Assembly: GCA_002811675.1 (NCBI GenBank)
Contig: PDIM01010356.1
Coordinates: forward strand, 21,974-63,827
Length of the DNA stretch: 41,854 nt
Source of the DNA: Ichthyosporea sp. XGB-2017a
Taxonomy: Eukaryota; Opisthokonta; Ichthyosporea
Direction: 5' to 3'
The translations under genes and the position numbers were made by a program. Shown one piece after another: positions 8,841 to 16,827 of the stretch (position 1 is the stretch's first letter; the number at the start of each line of letters is the position of its first letter). The notes below the pieces were generated by a model. It saw only the letters and a list, made by a program, of their open reading frames with translations. It did no database searches and had not been told where the DNA came from.

Positions 8841-11800
8841 TTACTCCATTTCAAATGATGGTTCAGCCCCACCCTGTGACTGTTCACCACCGACAGGAGG
8901 GGTCTTATCTTTCCAGCTATCATCATCTCCATCATCGCCTCTCTCAGGCTCATCACCCGGTTCATATCCTTCAGGTAACAAGTTTGATCCTACACTAAAG
9001 CGAGGCGGGTTATTTTCTGTAATAGTCATCCCAGGAGTCATCTTGCTAAAAGATATCTCCGATTCGTCTATTTCGTTGTTCTCTTCCTGTACCTTTGCCG
9101 CATATTGATTCCCAAACGTGTGTTGAAGGAGCCTTGCCGCCCCCTCAAGAAAATTTTCAAGCGATGGAGAATCGCTTTGTGATAAGAACCTTTTCATATC
9201 ATCTAAACTCCCAACATCCCAGTTTTGCTGTACAAATTCCGGGCTTCTCATCAGCTCATTAATTCTCTCCAATGCATGGCTTTGAATTAATTCACAAGTT
9301 TGTTTAAAATGCTCCGCTGCCGTTTGAACTGCAGGATCAGAGGCTTCCAATACGGCATTTTTCCAAAACTCTTGTTTCACAATCTCCGCGAACCCAGAAG
9401 TGCCCGTTGCAATGATATTATCTCTCGCAGCCTCTACTTCGTTGTAGTCAAAATGTATTAGCCCTGGATAGATGGCGGCAATCATCTTCATGGCATTTAT
9501 CGGGTCTGGTTGAAGAATGGACACGAACGTGCTGATTCCGTCAATGTCTGTTTGCTCAAAAAAGCGGTTTGCTTTCGACTCTTGAAATGAGTCTTTAATG
9601 AGTTCCCTTGTGTATTCGCGAAGAGAAGAGCGCATATCACTGGTGACTTTGTCTGTGTGTGTCTTCAAGCTACGAGATATCTCATCATACTTCTCACTAT
9701 TGTAATATTTAATCCCAATTAGTGCTGCGTGTACATCAGCCTCGACTAATAATTCATTAACGGCATTGTGCCAAACATCTTCAACACGGGTACTTTGACT
9801 TATAGTACTTCCCAATGAAAGAAATGCAACAGCATCTCTCTCGGTAACTTTAACAGCTTGTTCGTCTTCCGGATATGTATCCTCTGGATGGCTGGAAAGC
9901 TCCGCCACCTGCTCTAATGCTGATTTAGCGACTGCGTTCATTCTAGGTTGTGTTAAATGCAAAATACCCTCAGTCAAGGCTCCTTCATCAGTGTCAGTAC
10001 TGGAAAGTGCGTTAACTTTCAAAAGCAGCAAATCTTGAAACAGTTTTTCTTGCGATTGAGGTTGTTCTTCTTCTTGTAAATCTGAAGAAGAATCCTTTCT
10101 CATTTGGCTATTTGGTTTGCGCTCAACTGCAACTCTAATTTTCTCCAAGGCATTTTCTAGTACGGTGGCTATATCATCCTTACTTATATGATCCTCTGCC
10201 TCACTCTCATCATCCGAAGCACCATTGGCAACATCCTTAAAAGATCTCTGGTCATTAAAATCAACCTTAACAGCCTCGAGAACAGTTTTTTTTATATCAT
10301 TGCAATATTGTTCATAGCTAGTCGTGTCAACATCGACCAAAGCACCAAGACGCTGGTCATCCAATAGATCATAAGCAAAAAACACCTGTCCCATAGCTTG
10401 CGAGGCATAGTCACACCCACTAAAAACAAAGTTCTCCAAATATAATTCGAATGGTTGCTGTTCACCATCGTCTCTTTTCAGTATCAGCTTCTCATCGCTC
10501 TCTGCAGAAGCTTCACCATCAGCTTCATCAGCTTCATCCGGCGGGTCATCACTCAAAGTAGTAAATATCTGCTCGAGAAACTCTTGTTTCGTTTTAGTAC
10601 TTAATTTAGTCACCAAATATTTGGCTGCCCCATCAGGATCATCCTTTTGCATCTCAGTAAAAGCACTACGAACCTCCTTATTCTCATGGTCACTATCTTT
10701 CTCTGCTAGAACACTGTTCCAAATTGCTGTGATAGTTTCTTTCTCGAACGAAAAACCCTGAACATATTCCTTAAGGGTGGCCTCTTTGAAATAAGAGGCA
10801 ATTTCTTGTTTTGCAGGGGATAGCAGCGAAGAATCACCAGTCGCCTGGCTATAAAAATCAGCCATGATTTCTTTCAAGTTCGCTTTGAATAGACGCTGAA
10901 TAGCGATATCGAACCTATACCCAGGAGGGGATTTAATGCCATTGGAGATTAAGTATTGCACAAGCGAGGTTGCTTCATCTGGCAAAGGTTCGTCGTAATA
11001 TTGTTCCCTATTCGCATTAAGGTTTTGAGTTATTTTGTCGAAGAAAGCTCTTCCTTTAGCTCCATCAGCCAGTTGTAAAGGAGTGTGCAGATACATTTCC
11101 ATAGAGCCAGCCAAATTAGATTTCTTTGCTGCTGATGTAAAATCTTTTAAAGTGGCATCTACTTGAACTAACTGCTTCTGAACCAAATCGGACGGATCGT
11201 CAAGTGTTGAGAGAATGCCCACCTGGGTTACTAAGGAAGGAATTTTGTCCATGGATGGTAAAGGGTTTTTACTTGTTAACATTTCTTCTGGCAGATTCTC
11301 CTTGGCTTCTTCAAAGCGGTGTGTTGGAGGAAACTCATACAGACTTTTTGTGAGTTGTACTATCCTCTCAGCTTCTTTTGGAAGAGTTCGTAAGACTGAT
11401 TGCACTGAAGGAATTGGCTCCCTGCCGTCTTCTCCACTTTCAAGTGGCTGCTGCTGAAGATTCTGCACCATTGCCTGGACCGTCTCTTGCGGATTTTTCA
11501 GAGCTTTACCAAGAGCATTTAAGATGGGTGCGTCAATCTTATCATTCAATAATTCTGCTCGAAGTTCAAGAAGGCGCTGTTTCTTCAAAGTATCAACACT
11601 CGAAGACATGCCTGGCCCTTCTTCAAAATGGATTTGTCGCATGAGACTTAATAGTTTTTGTTCTGTTTCACTGGTCATTTGTGCCATTGAAGCGTCTCCA
11701 GCTTGTTGCTCTATTAGATTTATAACATATTGTTTAGTTTCCTTCATTTCAGCTTCACGTTTCAACGTCGCGCCAAACTCCGCTTCCATTAGGTCAAACT

Positions 11801-12533
11801 CATGCTGCATTTCTCCATCACTAGAATCGTCATCGGGAATATTAAAACTGCCGTAATGTGGGCTATTAGTCCCCGGATAGTCTTCCCGTTGTTCATGTTC
11901 CTGGTCGCTCTGTTCTTCAAGGCGACTCTCTTCTTTAGATTTTGGTGCCTCTTCGGGATTCTCCGGGGGATTATCTTTGTTAGTATTCTCGGGTAGTCTA
12001 TTTTGAGGCCTTCTTCCTGTCAAAAAAGTGATAAGTCCTTGCCAAATCCTCGCCATAATATTTGCTCCTCTACGACGGTCTGGGGGGGTGCTTGGAAGAG
12101 ACGTCTCATTATGACTCTTATTCATATTCGTAGAATTGAACAGCGCATGAAATAACGCCATTCCTCCCATTTCTGACAGAAATTGAGCGCCAATCAAGTC
12201 CTGTTTCAATAGAGACAATCTGAGATAGTACGCCGACCAGGAAGAAATGTTAGAGTTGATTGCATTGGCAGCAGTGACATTCAAGCTTTTGAGTATCTCT
12301 GCTCGTGTTCTGTTGGTGCTATTTCCAGACACTGTCTGAGACTGGTCTTCAGAGGAAAAGGCGGGTAATTTAACTGGAGTTGTCTCATTGGTATATCCTC
12401 CTGTTGCTCTGCTGTCCAACTCGTCCAAAGAGATCGGAGGATGTTCTCCCGTGTGGTTGTGAGTCGAGGAAGTGGTGGAGTTGGTCGTATTATCAATCAC
12501 ACGAGCGACATTGTGCACGAGATTAATAATCAT
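8841..12533 (-). CDS. Large acidic protein with N-glycosylation-rich N-terminus, unrecognised
   Basis: A continuous minus-strand frame ends with TAA at 8841-8843. The first ATG in view is 12533 (1230 residues), but the frame stays open upstream into the N gap at 12557, so the true start may be missing. The first 150 residues hold eleven N-x-S/T sequons (for example DNTTNSTTSS and GNSTNRTR), far above chance, suggesting a glycosylated lumenal or extracellular segment whose signal peptide would lie in the gap. After a short amphipathic stretch near residues 165-175 (IMARIWQGLITFL) the protein is long, acidic, helical and rich in Gln, Glu and Asp, with no recognisable enzyme motif. A structural role such as a tegument or matrix protein is possible but is inference. 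An AATAAA lies about 100 bases after the stop. Confidence 0.75.
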   Translation of the reverse strand: MIINLVHNVARVIDNTTNSTTSSTHNHTGEHPPISLDELDSRATGGYTNETTPVKLPAFSSEDQSQTVSGNSTNRTRAEILKSLNVTAANAINSNISSWSAYYLRLSLLKQDLIGAQFLSEMGGMALFHALFNSTNMNKSHNETSLPSTPPDRRRGANIMARIWQGLITFLTGRRPQNRLPENTNKDNPPENPEEAPKSKEESRLEEQSDQEHEQREDYPGTNSPHYGSFNIPDDDSSDGEMQHEFDLMEAEFGATLKREAEMKETKQYVINLIEQQAGDASMAQMTSETEQKLLSLMRQIHFEEGPGMSSSVDTLKKQRLLELRAELLNDKIDAPILNALGKALKNPQETVQAMVQNLQQQPLESGEDGREPIPSVQSVLRTLPKEAERIVQLTKSLYEFPPTHRFEEAKENLPEEMLTSKNPLPSMDKIPSLVTQVGILSTLDDPSDLVQKQLVQVDATLKDFTSAAKKSNLAGSMEMYLHTPLQLADGAKGRAFFDKITQNLNANREQYYDEPLPDEATSLVQYLISNGIKSPPGYRFDIAIQRLFKANLKEIMADFYSQATGDSSLLSPAKQEIASYFKEATLKEYVQGFSFEKETITAIWNSVLAEKDSDHENKEVRSAFTEMQKDDPDGAAKYLVTKLSTKTKQEFLEQIFTTLSDDPPDEADEADGEASAESDEKLILKRDDGEQQPFELYLENFVFSGCDYASQAMGQVFFAYDLLDDQRLGALVDVDTTSYEQYCNDIKKTVLEAVKVDFNDQRSFKDVANGASDDESEAEDHISKDDIATVLENALEKIRVAVERKPNSQMRKDSSSDLQEEEQPQSQEKLFQDLLLLKVNALSSTDTDEGALTEGILHLTQPRMNAVAKSALEQVAELSSHPEDTYPEDEQAVKVTERDAVAFLSLGSTISQSTRVEDVWHNAVNELLVEADVHAALIGIKYYNSEKYDEISRSLKTHTDKVTSDMRSSLREYTRELIKDSFQESKANRFFEQTDIDGISTFVSILQPDPINAMKMIAAIYPGLIHFDYNEVEAARDNIIATGTSGFAEIVKQEFWKNAVLEASDPAVQTAAEHFKQTCELIQSHALERINELMRSPEFVQQNWDVGSLDDMKRFLSQSDSPSLENFLEGAARLLQHTFGNQYAAKVQEENNEIDESEISFSKMTPGMTITENNPPRFSVGSNLLPEGYEPGDEPERGDDGDDDSWKDKTPPVGGEQSQGGAEPSFEME

Positions 12534-12556
12534 CCCCAACTCCTTCTGTTGTTTCT

Positions 12557-13207
12557 NNNNNNNNNNNNNNNNNNNNNNNNNNNNNNNNNNNNNNNNNNNN
12601 NNNNNNNNNNNNNNNNNNNNNNNNNNNNNNNNNNNNNNNNNNNNNNNNNNNNNNNNNNNNNNNNNNNNNNNNNNNNNNNNNNNNNNNNNNNNNNNNNNNN
12701 NNNNNNNNNNNNNNNNNNNNNNNNNNNNNNNNNNNNNNNNNNNNNNNNNNNNNNNNNNNNNNNNNNNNNNNNNNNNNNNNNNNNNNNNNNNNNNNNNNNN
12801 NNNNNNNNNNNNNNNNNNNNNNNNNNNNNNNNNNNNNNNNNNNNNNNNNNNNNNNNNNNNNNNNNNNNNNNNNNNNNNNNNNNNNNNNNNNNNNNNNNNN
12901 NNNNNNNNNNNNNNNNNNNNNNNNNNNNNNNNNNNNNNNNNNNNNNNNNNNNNNNNNNNNNNNNNNNNNNNNNNNNNNNNNNNNNNNNNNNNNNNNNNNN
13001 NNNNNNNNNNNNNNNNNNNNNNNNNNNNNNNNNNNNNNNNNNNNNNNNNNNNNNNNNNNNNNNNNNNNNNNNNNNNNNNNNNNNNNNNNNNNNNNNNNNN
13101 NNNNNNNNNNNNNNNNNNNNNNNNNNNNNNNNNNNNNNNNNNNNNNNNNNNNNNNNNNNNNNNNNNNNNNNNNNNNNNNNNNNNNNNNNNNNNNNNNNNN
13201 NNNNNNN
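12557..13207. other. Assembly gap (651 N)
   Basis: A run of 651 N, so the joined order and distance of the two sides depend on scaffolding. It removes the upstream end of the 8841-12533 gene. The 196 bases that follow (13208-13403) are the 3' region of the next minus-strand gene, with TTTATT at 13284-13289 giving an AATAAA on that strand. Confidence 0.99.
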
Positions 13208-13403
13208 AGGAAATGTTTTAGGCAGCGAATATCTTCAAGACTTCACGTACAAGACTATTTAGGCGCCAATTGAATCTTCATTCTTTATTTTAGGGACATT
13301 GATATCGCTCAAAAATACATTGATCACAGCATTTCTTTAGAAATTTGCAAGTCTCAACGAATTATTGTGTACAAATGGAAAACATCTTTGAGAAACTCCG
13401 TTC

Positions 13404-16196
13404 CTAGGACGCTGTTTCTCTGAATATTTCCTGCTTATCTAATTCACAAAAAGGAGTAAAAGAAGTCCAGTCTTCGTAAGAGCGGCCAAAAGATTCCTTG
13501 CAATAACTTGGTTTGGGGGTTTTGCAATTATGGAGGGGCGTTTCTGGTTCGTAATTTTCCGTAACCTGAAACACAAAGTCGAGAACGCGTTTCTGGGCGG
13601 TTGCAGGGTCACCCACACCGGGATAGAATCCGGTTTGGGAATGAGAAGCAGGTGCTTCAAAGTAAGCCGTTTTTCCGTCGCAGATAGCGCTATGAAAGAA
13701 AGCCACACACTCTCGTATGGAGACGGCTACGTCATTTTTTTCCTTTATAGATGAAAAAAGTTTTCGATAAATTGTAAAGCCTGCTACTTTCTCTGATCCA
13801 TGTTGTCGATTTCCACAAGTTAAACTTTGTAAGCGATTACGCGCAAAAGAACTGATAATATGGAGTGCATAGTAATGGGAAGCAAGGTGTACGACACTCG
13901 TGCAGCAAACGTAATCCATGGCGAAGCGTTGCAGGGAGCCGTTGACGGTAATTTCTAAGGCGTTACAAAGACTTTTCATCATGAAGGCAGCGGCGCGGCT
14001 ACCCAAAAGAGGTCCGGCAAAATCGTTCCATTTAAAAGAATTTTCAGGCTCATAATCTTTGGGTATCTCATAGGTTGGGGGTAGTTTCAAGAAGTTCTGG
14101 TGCCAGTTTGTTTGGTCAAAACACATGATGTCTAGGAAATCACGATACTTATCATGCACATCAGGAACAAATTGTCTTTGATACGACTTATATGACTTAC
14201 ACGTGTGCTGCATGGCAAGGTTTAGATTACCCATCGAATGAGCAAAAAGCATTCCCTTTCCTTTCCAGACACCTTGTGCAATAAACCAAAGAGGAAGGTT
14301 CGCTTTCGTGTTCAGGTAGGATTCATCCTCAGAAGGATATACATAGATTCCAAAGTACGAGCAAGTTGCTTGAGCGGCTGCGTTATAAGCAAAATATCGG
14401 AATGTATGGGATATTGCATAGACTGCACTTTCCCAGAATTCTTGAAAGTGGTCTGTTCCGTACTTCAACAACACAAGACGCCCGAGCCCGTAGCGAGAAA
14501 TCGGTCGCTCGCCCTTCCCATGGACAAAAACACACGCTTTGCTATTCTTGCTCACGTTTTCCGTCAACTCATCCCAGGACTTTGTTGGGTACTTGTTTAT
14601 GCACAATGGAATCAAACAGTTGGCATCGCCCATTTGCGCTGATCCCATTTCCATAGCGTGGCTTAGGGAACAGCGGATGGTGTTGTATACTTCGCTCGTG
14701 ATTTTAAAATAGAAACCATCTGCCTTCTCATTCAAGAAATTTCCACATAAAGTGTAGAGACGCTTCGCTGATTCGCTGATTTTGGATGATACCTGTTTGT
14801 CTATTTCTCTCCTAAAATTATTAAGATGGTTTTTACCTTCCATGCGAAAGACTACCAAGGCAACGACAACATGATCTCCATCATCGCTCTCCTTGTAGCG
14901 TTCAATAATATTCATATACCGCCGGTGCTCCCACAGAACAGTGAGGGGTATCTCACGATTACCCTTTTCCGGGCCTGTTTTAGTATCAGCACGCCCGTTT
15001 AGGGGGTTAAAGGAGTAAAGACGAATGTCGTCCATGAGAATCCGAATAACAATTTGTTTCACCGACTCGAGGTCTCCATCGCTCATTACTTGCGATCTTT
15101 GGTAATATCTGGCGCTTATCTTCACGGCAATGGGGACAAATATGTCAATGGGGGTTTCGTGAATATGCGAAAGCTCCGCAAATCGCTCTCCAATTTCCGG
15201 GACTTTGCGTTCCATCCGAATAGGAGGTTTGGAATGCGGAACAAGGGGAGGGGCGGCTGCGACGAACCAGTTCTTGGAATAGGACCGATAACGACGTTCA
15301 TTCGGGTATTTGTAAAACTCAATCACAATAGCACGGGGACTCGCAAAGGAGGAGCACTTGAAGGAGAGTCGTTCTTTGTCATTACCGATACTTCGGGGTT
15401 TGAAGTCGTCGTGGCGAGTGCACCAGTTTTTCTTGGGGCGCTTGAAAAGGCCACGCGCGATACCACCAACATTAGTCACCCCAGGGCTCCATGCGAGAGA
15501 ACCAAAGCCTTGGGGCCGTTCGACGTTGCGACCCGGTACGACGCGAGAAAATGTTGGTTCCTGCAGCTCAAAGTACGGGTTGCTGAATTGGAAGTTCTGA
15601 AAGGGATAATAGTTTTGTTTGTCTTTTTTGTAAGGGAGAAAACACCTCATTTGTTTTAGCGCTTGAACCCAGCAACAGTCTCGATCTTTGGCGCAAAAGT
15701 TAGCCTCAACAACGTTATGCACTTGGTCCTTTTTTTGGGGTTCCCTATCGATACTACAGACAGAATTAAGAAGGTTTCCTTCAGGTAGCTTTTCCCTTGG
15801 CTCTAAATCAATATTCTTGCTGCTTCCATGCTCGTCGTTTGCTTTACTGGAATCAACTTCGTTATCACCATTATCTTTACCAACATCATTATTTTCCACG
15901 TTTTGATTAATACCAAGTCCATCTTGTCGTCGATAACGACTAGACTTGACAGTGTTTTGAGACGCATGGTAATCCATATGATAATGGTGAGGAAGGGAGC
16001 GCGGCGTAGAGTATACGAATGAGGATGGGGGGATATCGTCCCAGGCGTATGAATCATAATAATCCATACTCATGTGTCTTGTTGGAAGACGTTCTCCTCG
16101 CTCATACTGGCGAAGCAGGAACCCCTCGTCCGACGTCTCGTGGGAATGCACAGCAACCGCTAGTAAGGCAAGGAATGAGATTGCGTACAGAATCAT
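13404..16196 (-). CDS. Secreted lipase-like (alpha/beta-hydrolase) protein
   Basis: Encodes 930 residues from ATG 16196. The N-terminus is a signal peptide (ILYAISFLALLAVAVHS). A dibasic RYRRQ site near residue 90 could be cut by a furin-type protease. The middle contains a cysteine cluster (KDRDCCW) and beta-rich sequence. The C-terminal third looks like an alpha/beta-hydrolase: CVFVHGKGE near residue 555 resembles the oxyanion-hole HG strand, and LFAHSMGNLN near residue 650 is an AHSMGN nucleophile elbow, a variant of GxSxG with Ser as nucleophile. Several later Asp and His residues could complete a triad. Lipases and thioesterases share this arrangement; the substrate is not predictable. 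The gene is divergent from the MACPF giant at 16828, sharing a palindromic intergenic region. An AATAAA follows about 115 bases after the stop. The catalytic assignment rests on motifs only. Confidence 0.7.
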   Translation of the reverse strand: MILYAISFLALLAVAVHSHETSDEGFLLRQYERGERLPTRHMSMDYYDSYAWDDIPPSSFVYSTPRSLPHHYHMDYHASQNTVKSSRYRRQDGLGINQNVENNDVGKDNGDNEVDSSKANDEHGSSKNIDLEPREKLPEGNLLNSVCSIDREPQKKDQVHNVVEANFCAKDRDCCWVQALKQMRCFLPYKKDKQNYYPFQNFQFSNPYFELQEPTFSRVVPGRNVERPQGFGSLAWSPGVTNVGGIARGLFKRPKKNWCTRHDDFKPRSIGNDKERLSFKCSSFASPRAIVIEFYKYPNERRYRSYSKNWFVAAAPPLVPHSKPPIRMERKVPEIGERFAELSHIHETPIDIFVPIAVKISARYYQRSQVMSDGDLESVKQIVIRILMDDIRLYSFNPLNGRADTKTGPEKGNREIPLTVLWEHRRYMNIIERYKESDDGDHVVVALVVFRMEGKNHLNNFRREIDKQVSSKISESAKRLYTLCGNFLNEKADGFYFKITSEVYNTIRCSLSHAMEMGSAQMGDANCLIPLCINKYPTKSWDELTENVSKNSKACVFVHGKGERPISRYGLGRLVLLKYGTDHFQEFWESAVYAISHTFRYFAYNAAAQATCSYFGIYVYPSEDESYLNTKANLPLWFIAQGVWKGKGMLFAHSMGNLNLAMQHTCKSYKSYQRQFVPDVHDKYRDFLDIMCFDQTNWHQNFLKLPPTYEIPKDYEPENSFKWNDFAGPLLGSRAAAFMMKSLCNALEITVNGSLQRFAMDYVCCTSVVHLASHYYALHIISSFARNRLQSLTCGNRQHGSEKVAGFTIYRKLFSSIKEKNDVAVSIRECVAFFHSAICDGKTAYFEAPASHSQTGFYPGVGDPATAQKRVLDFVFQVTENYEPETPLHNCKTPKPSYCKESFGRSYEDWTSFTPFCELDKQEIFRETAS

Positions 16197-16301
16197 AGAG
16201 GAAGGCGACTCACAGTGACATAGACACAGATTCAGACAAGGCGGATTTCAACAGTGCAAGATTCATAACCAAATTGGAAATCCCCCCCCCCTTTTTTTTT
16301 T

Positions 16302-16563
16302 GTCCGCAACGCCATACAAATTCCCATAGTTAACAGCTTAACTATGAAACCTCCATACAAAGTATTTGATCCGAATTCCTCGTCCTGATTCGCGCGCGAA
16401 AAAAAAAGAAGAAAAAAAAAAAGAAATATTTTTGAATTTTTTCTGAAACAAAAAAAAAAAGAGTGAGTTCGCTGAATCAGGACGAGGAATTCGGATCAAA
16501 TACTTTGTATGGAGGTTTCATAGTTAAGCTTTTAACTATGGGAATTTGTATAGCGCTGCGGAC
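16302..16563. repeat. Near-perfect 90-bp-arm palindrome (large hairpin)
   Basis: Bases 16302-16391 and the reverse complement of 16474-16563 agree at all but about three positions. The 82-base spacer is A-rich. Each arm contains its own palindrome: CATAGTTAA and TTAACTATG around a 4-base loop, at 16325-16346 and 16519-16540. Symmetry continues more loosely outward, since the C11/T11-like run on the left mirrors the A/G run on the right. Such a structure could be a replication origin, an enhancer like the homologous regions of large arthropod DNA viruses, or a foldback mobile element. No target-site duplication or transposase is evident. Confidence 0.9.
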
Positions 16564-16587
16564 AAAATAAAAGGGGGAGGAGAGAGT

Positions 16588-16625
16588 TGTGACCTGTCTG
16601 CGAGTGCCAGCCGTCACAGGTCACA
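16588..16625. repeat. 10-bp inverted repeat upstream of the giant gene
   Basis: TGTGACCTGT (16588-16597) and ACAGGTCACA (16616-16625) are exact reverse complements, 18 bases apart, just outside the large hairpin and about 200 bases before ATG 16828. The AGGTCA half-site is the one bound by nuclear hormone receptors; whether that matters here is speculation. Confidence 0.75.
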
Positions 16626-16827
16626 GGTGTTCTTCTTCGTTTTGTCTTATAGTCGGGGGACCTTTTGGAAGTATTTATGCTTCTGATTGTTAACCTGATT
16701 GATTTTGAGTATCTAACTGTCTCATCATTTGTTACTTACAGTTGGTCCTTCAAGTGTTTATTTGAGAGAAAGCGCAGTGCATGTTCTTTTATATCCTATG
16801 TGGCTTTATTTACGGCCGGGGTTCGTG

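Larger units (their letters stand above)
16197..16827. promoter_or_regulatory. Divergent intergenic control region
   Basis: This 631-base stretch separates two divergent genes for secreted proteins and must contain both promoters. It holds a C/T homopolymer pair (about 16281-16301), the 90-bp-arm hairpin (16302-16563), a mirrored A/G-rich tail (about 16564-16582) and a 10-bp inverted repeat (16588-16625). A TATA-like AAAATAAAA at about 16564-16572 could serve the plus-strand gene. Confidence 0.5.

Noticed and set aside
11215-11996. Plus-strand frames inside the 8841-12533 gene
   Set aside because: They are short antisense shadows of a long, coherent minus-strand frame.
12441-13262. Long plus-strand frames across the N run
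   Set aside because: They are open only because N has no stop codons. The sequence on both sides belongs to minus-strand genes.
16665-16741. Possible 3' splice acceptor (pyrimidine-rich, ending TTACAG) before the giant gene
   Set aside because: A CTAAC branch-like site and acceptor can be read near 16710-16741, but no convincing donor is visible and the ATG at 16828 with its signal peptide needs no splicing.
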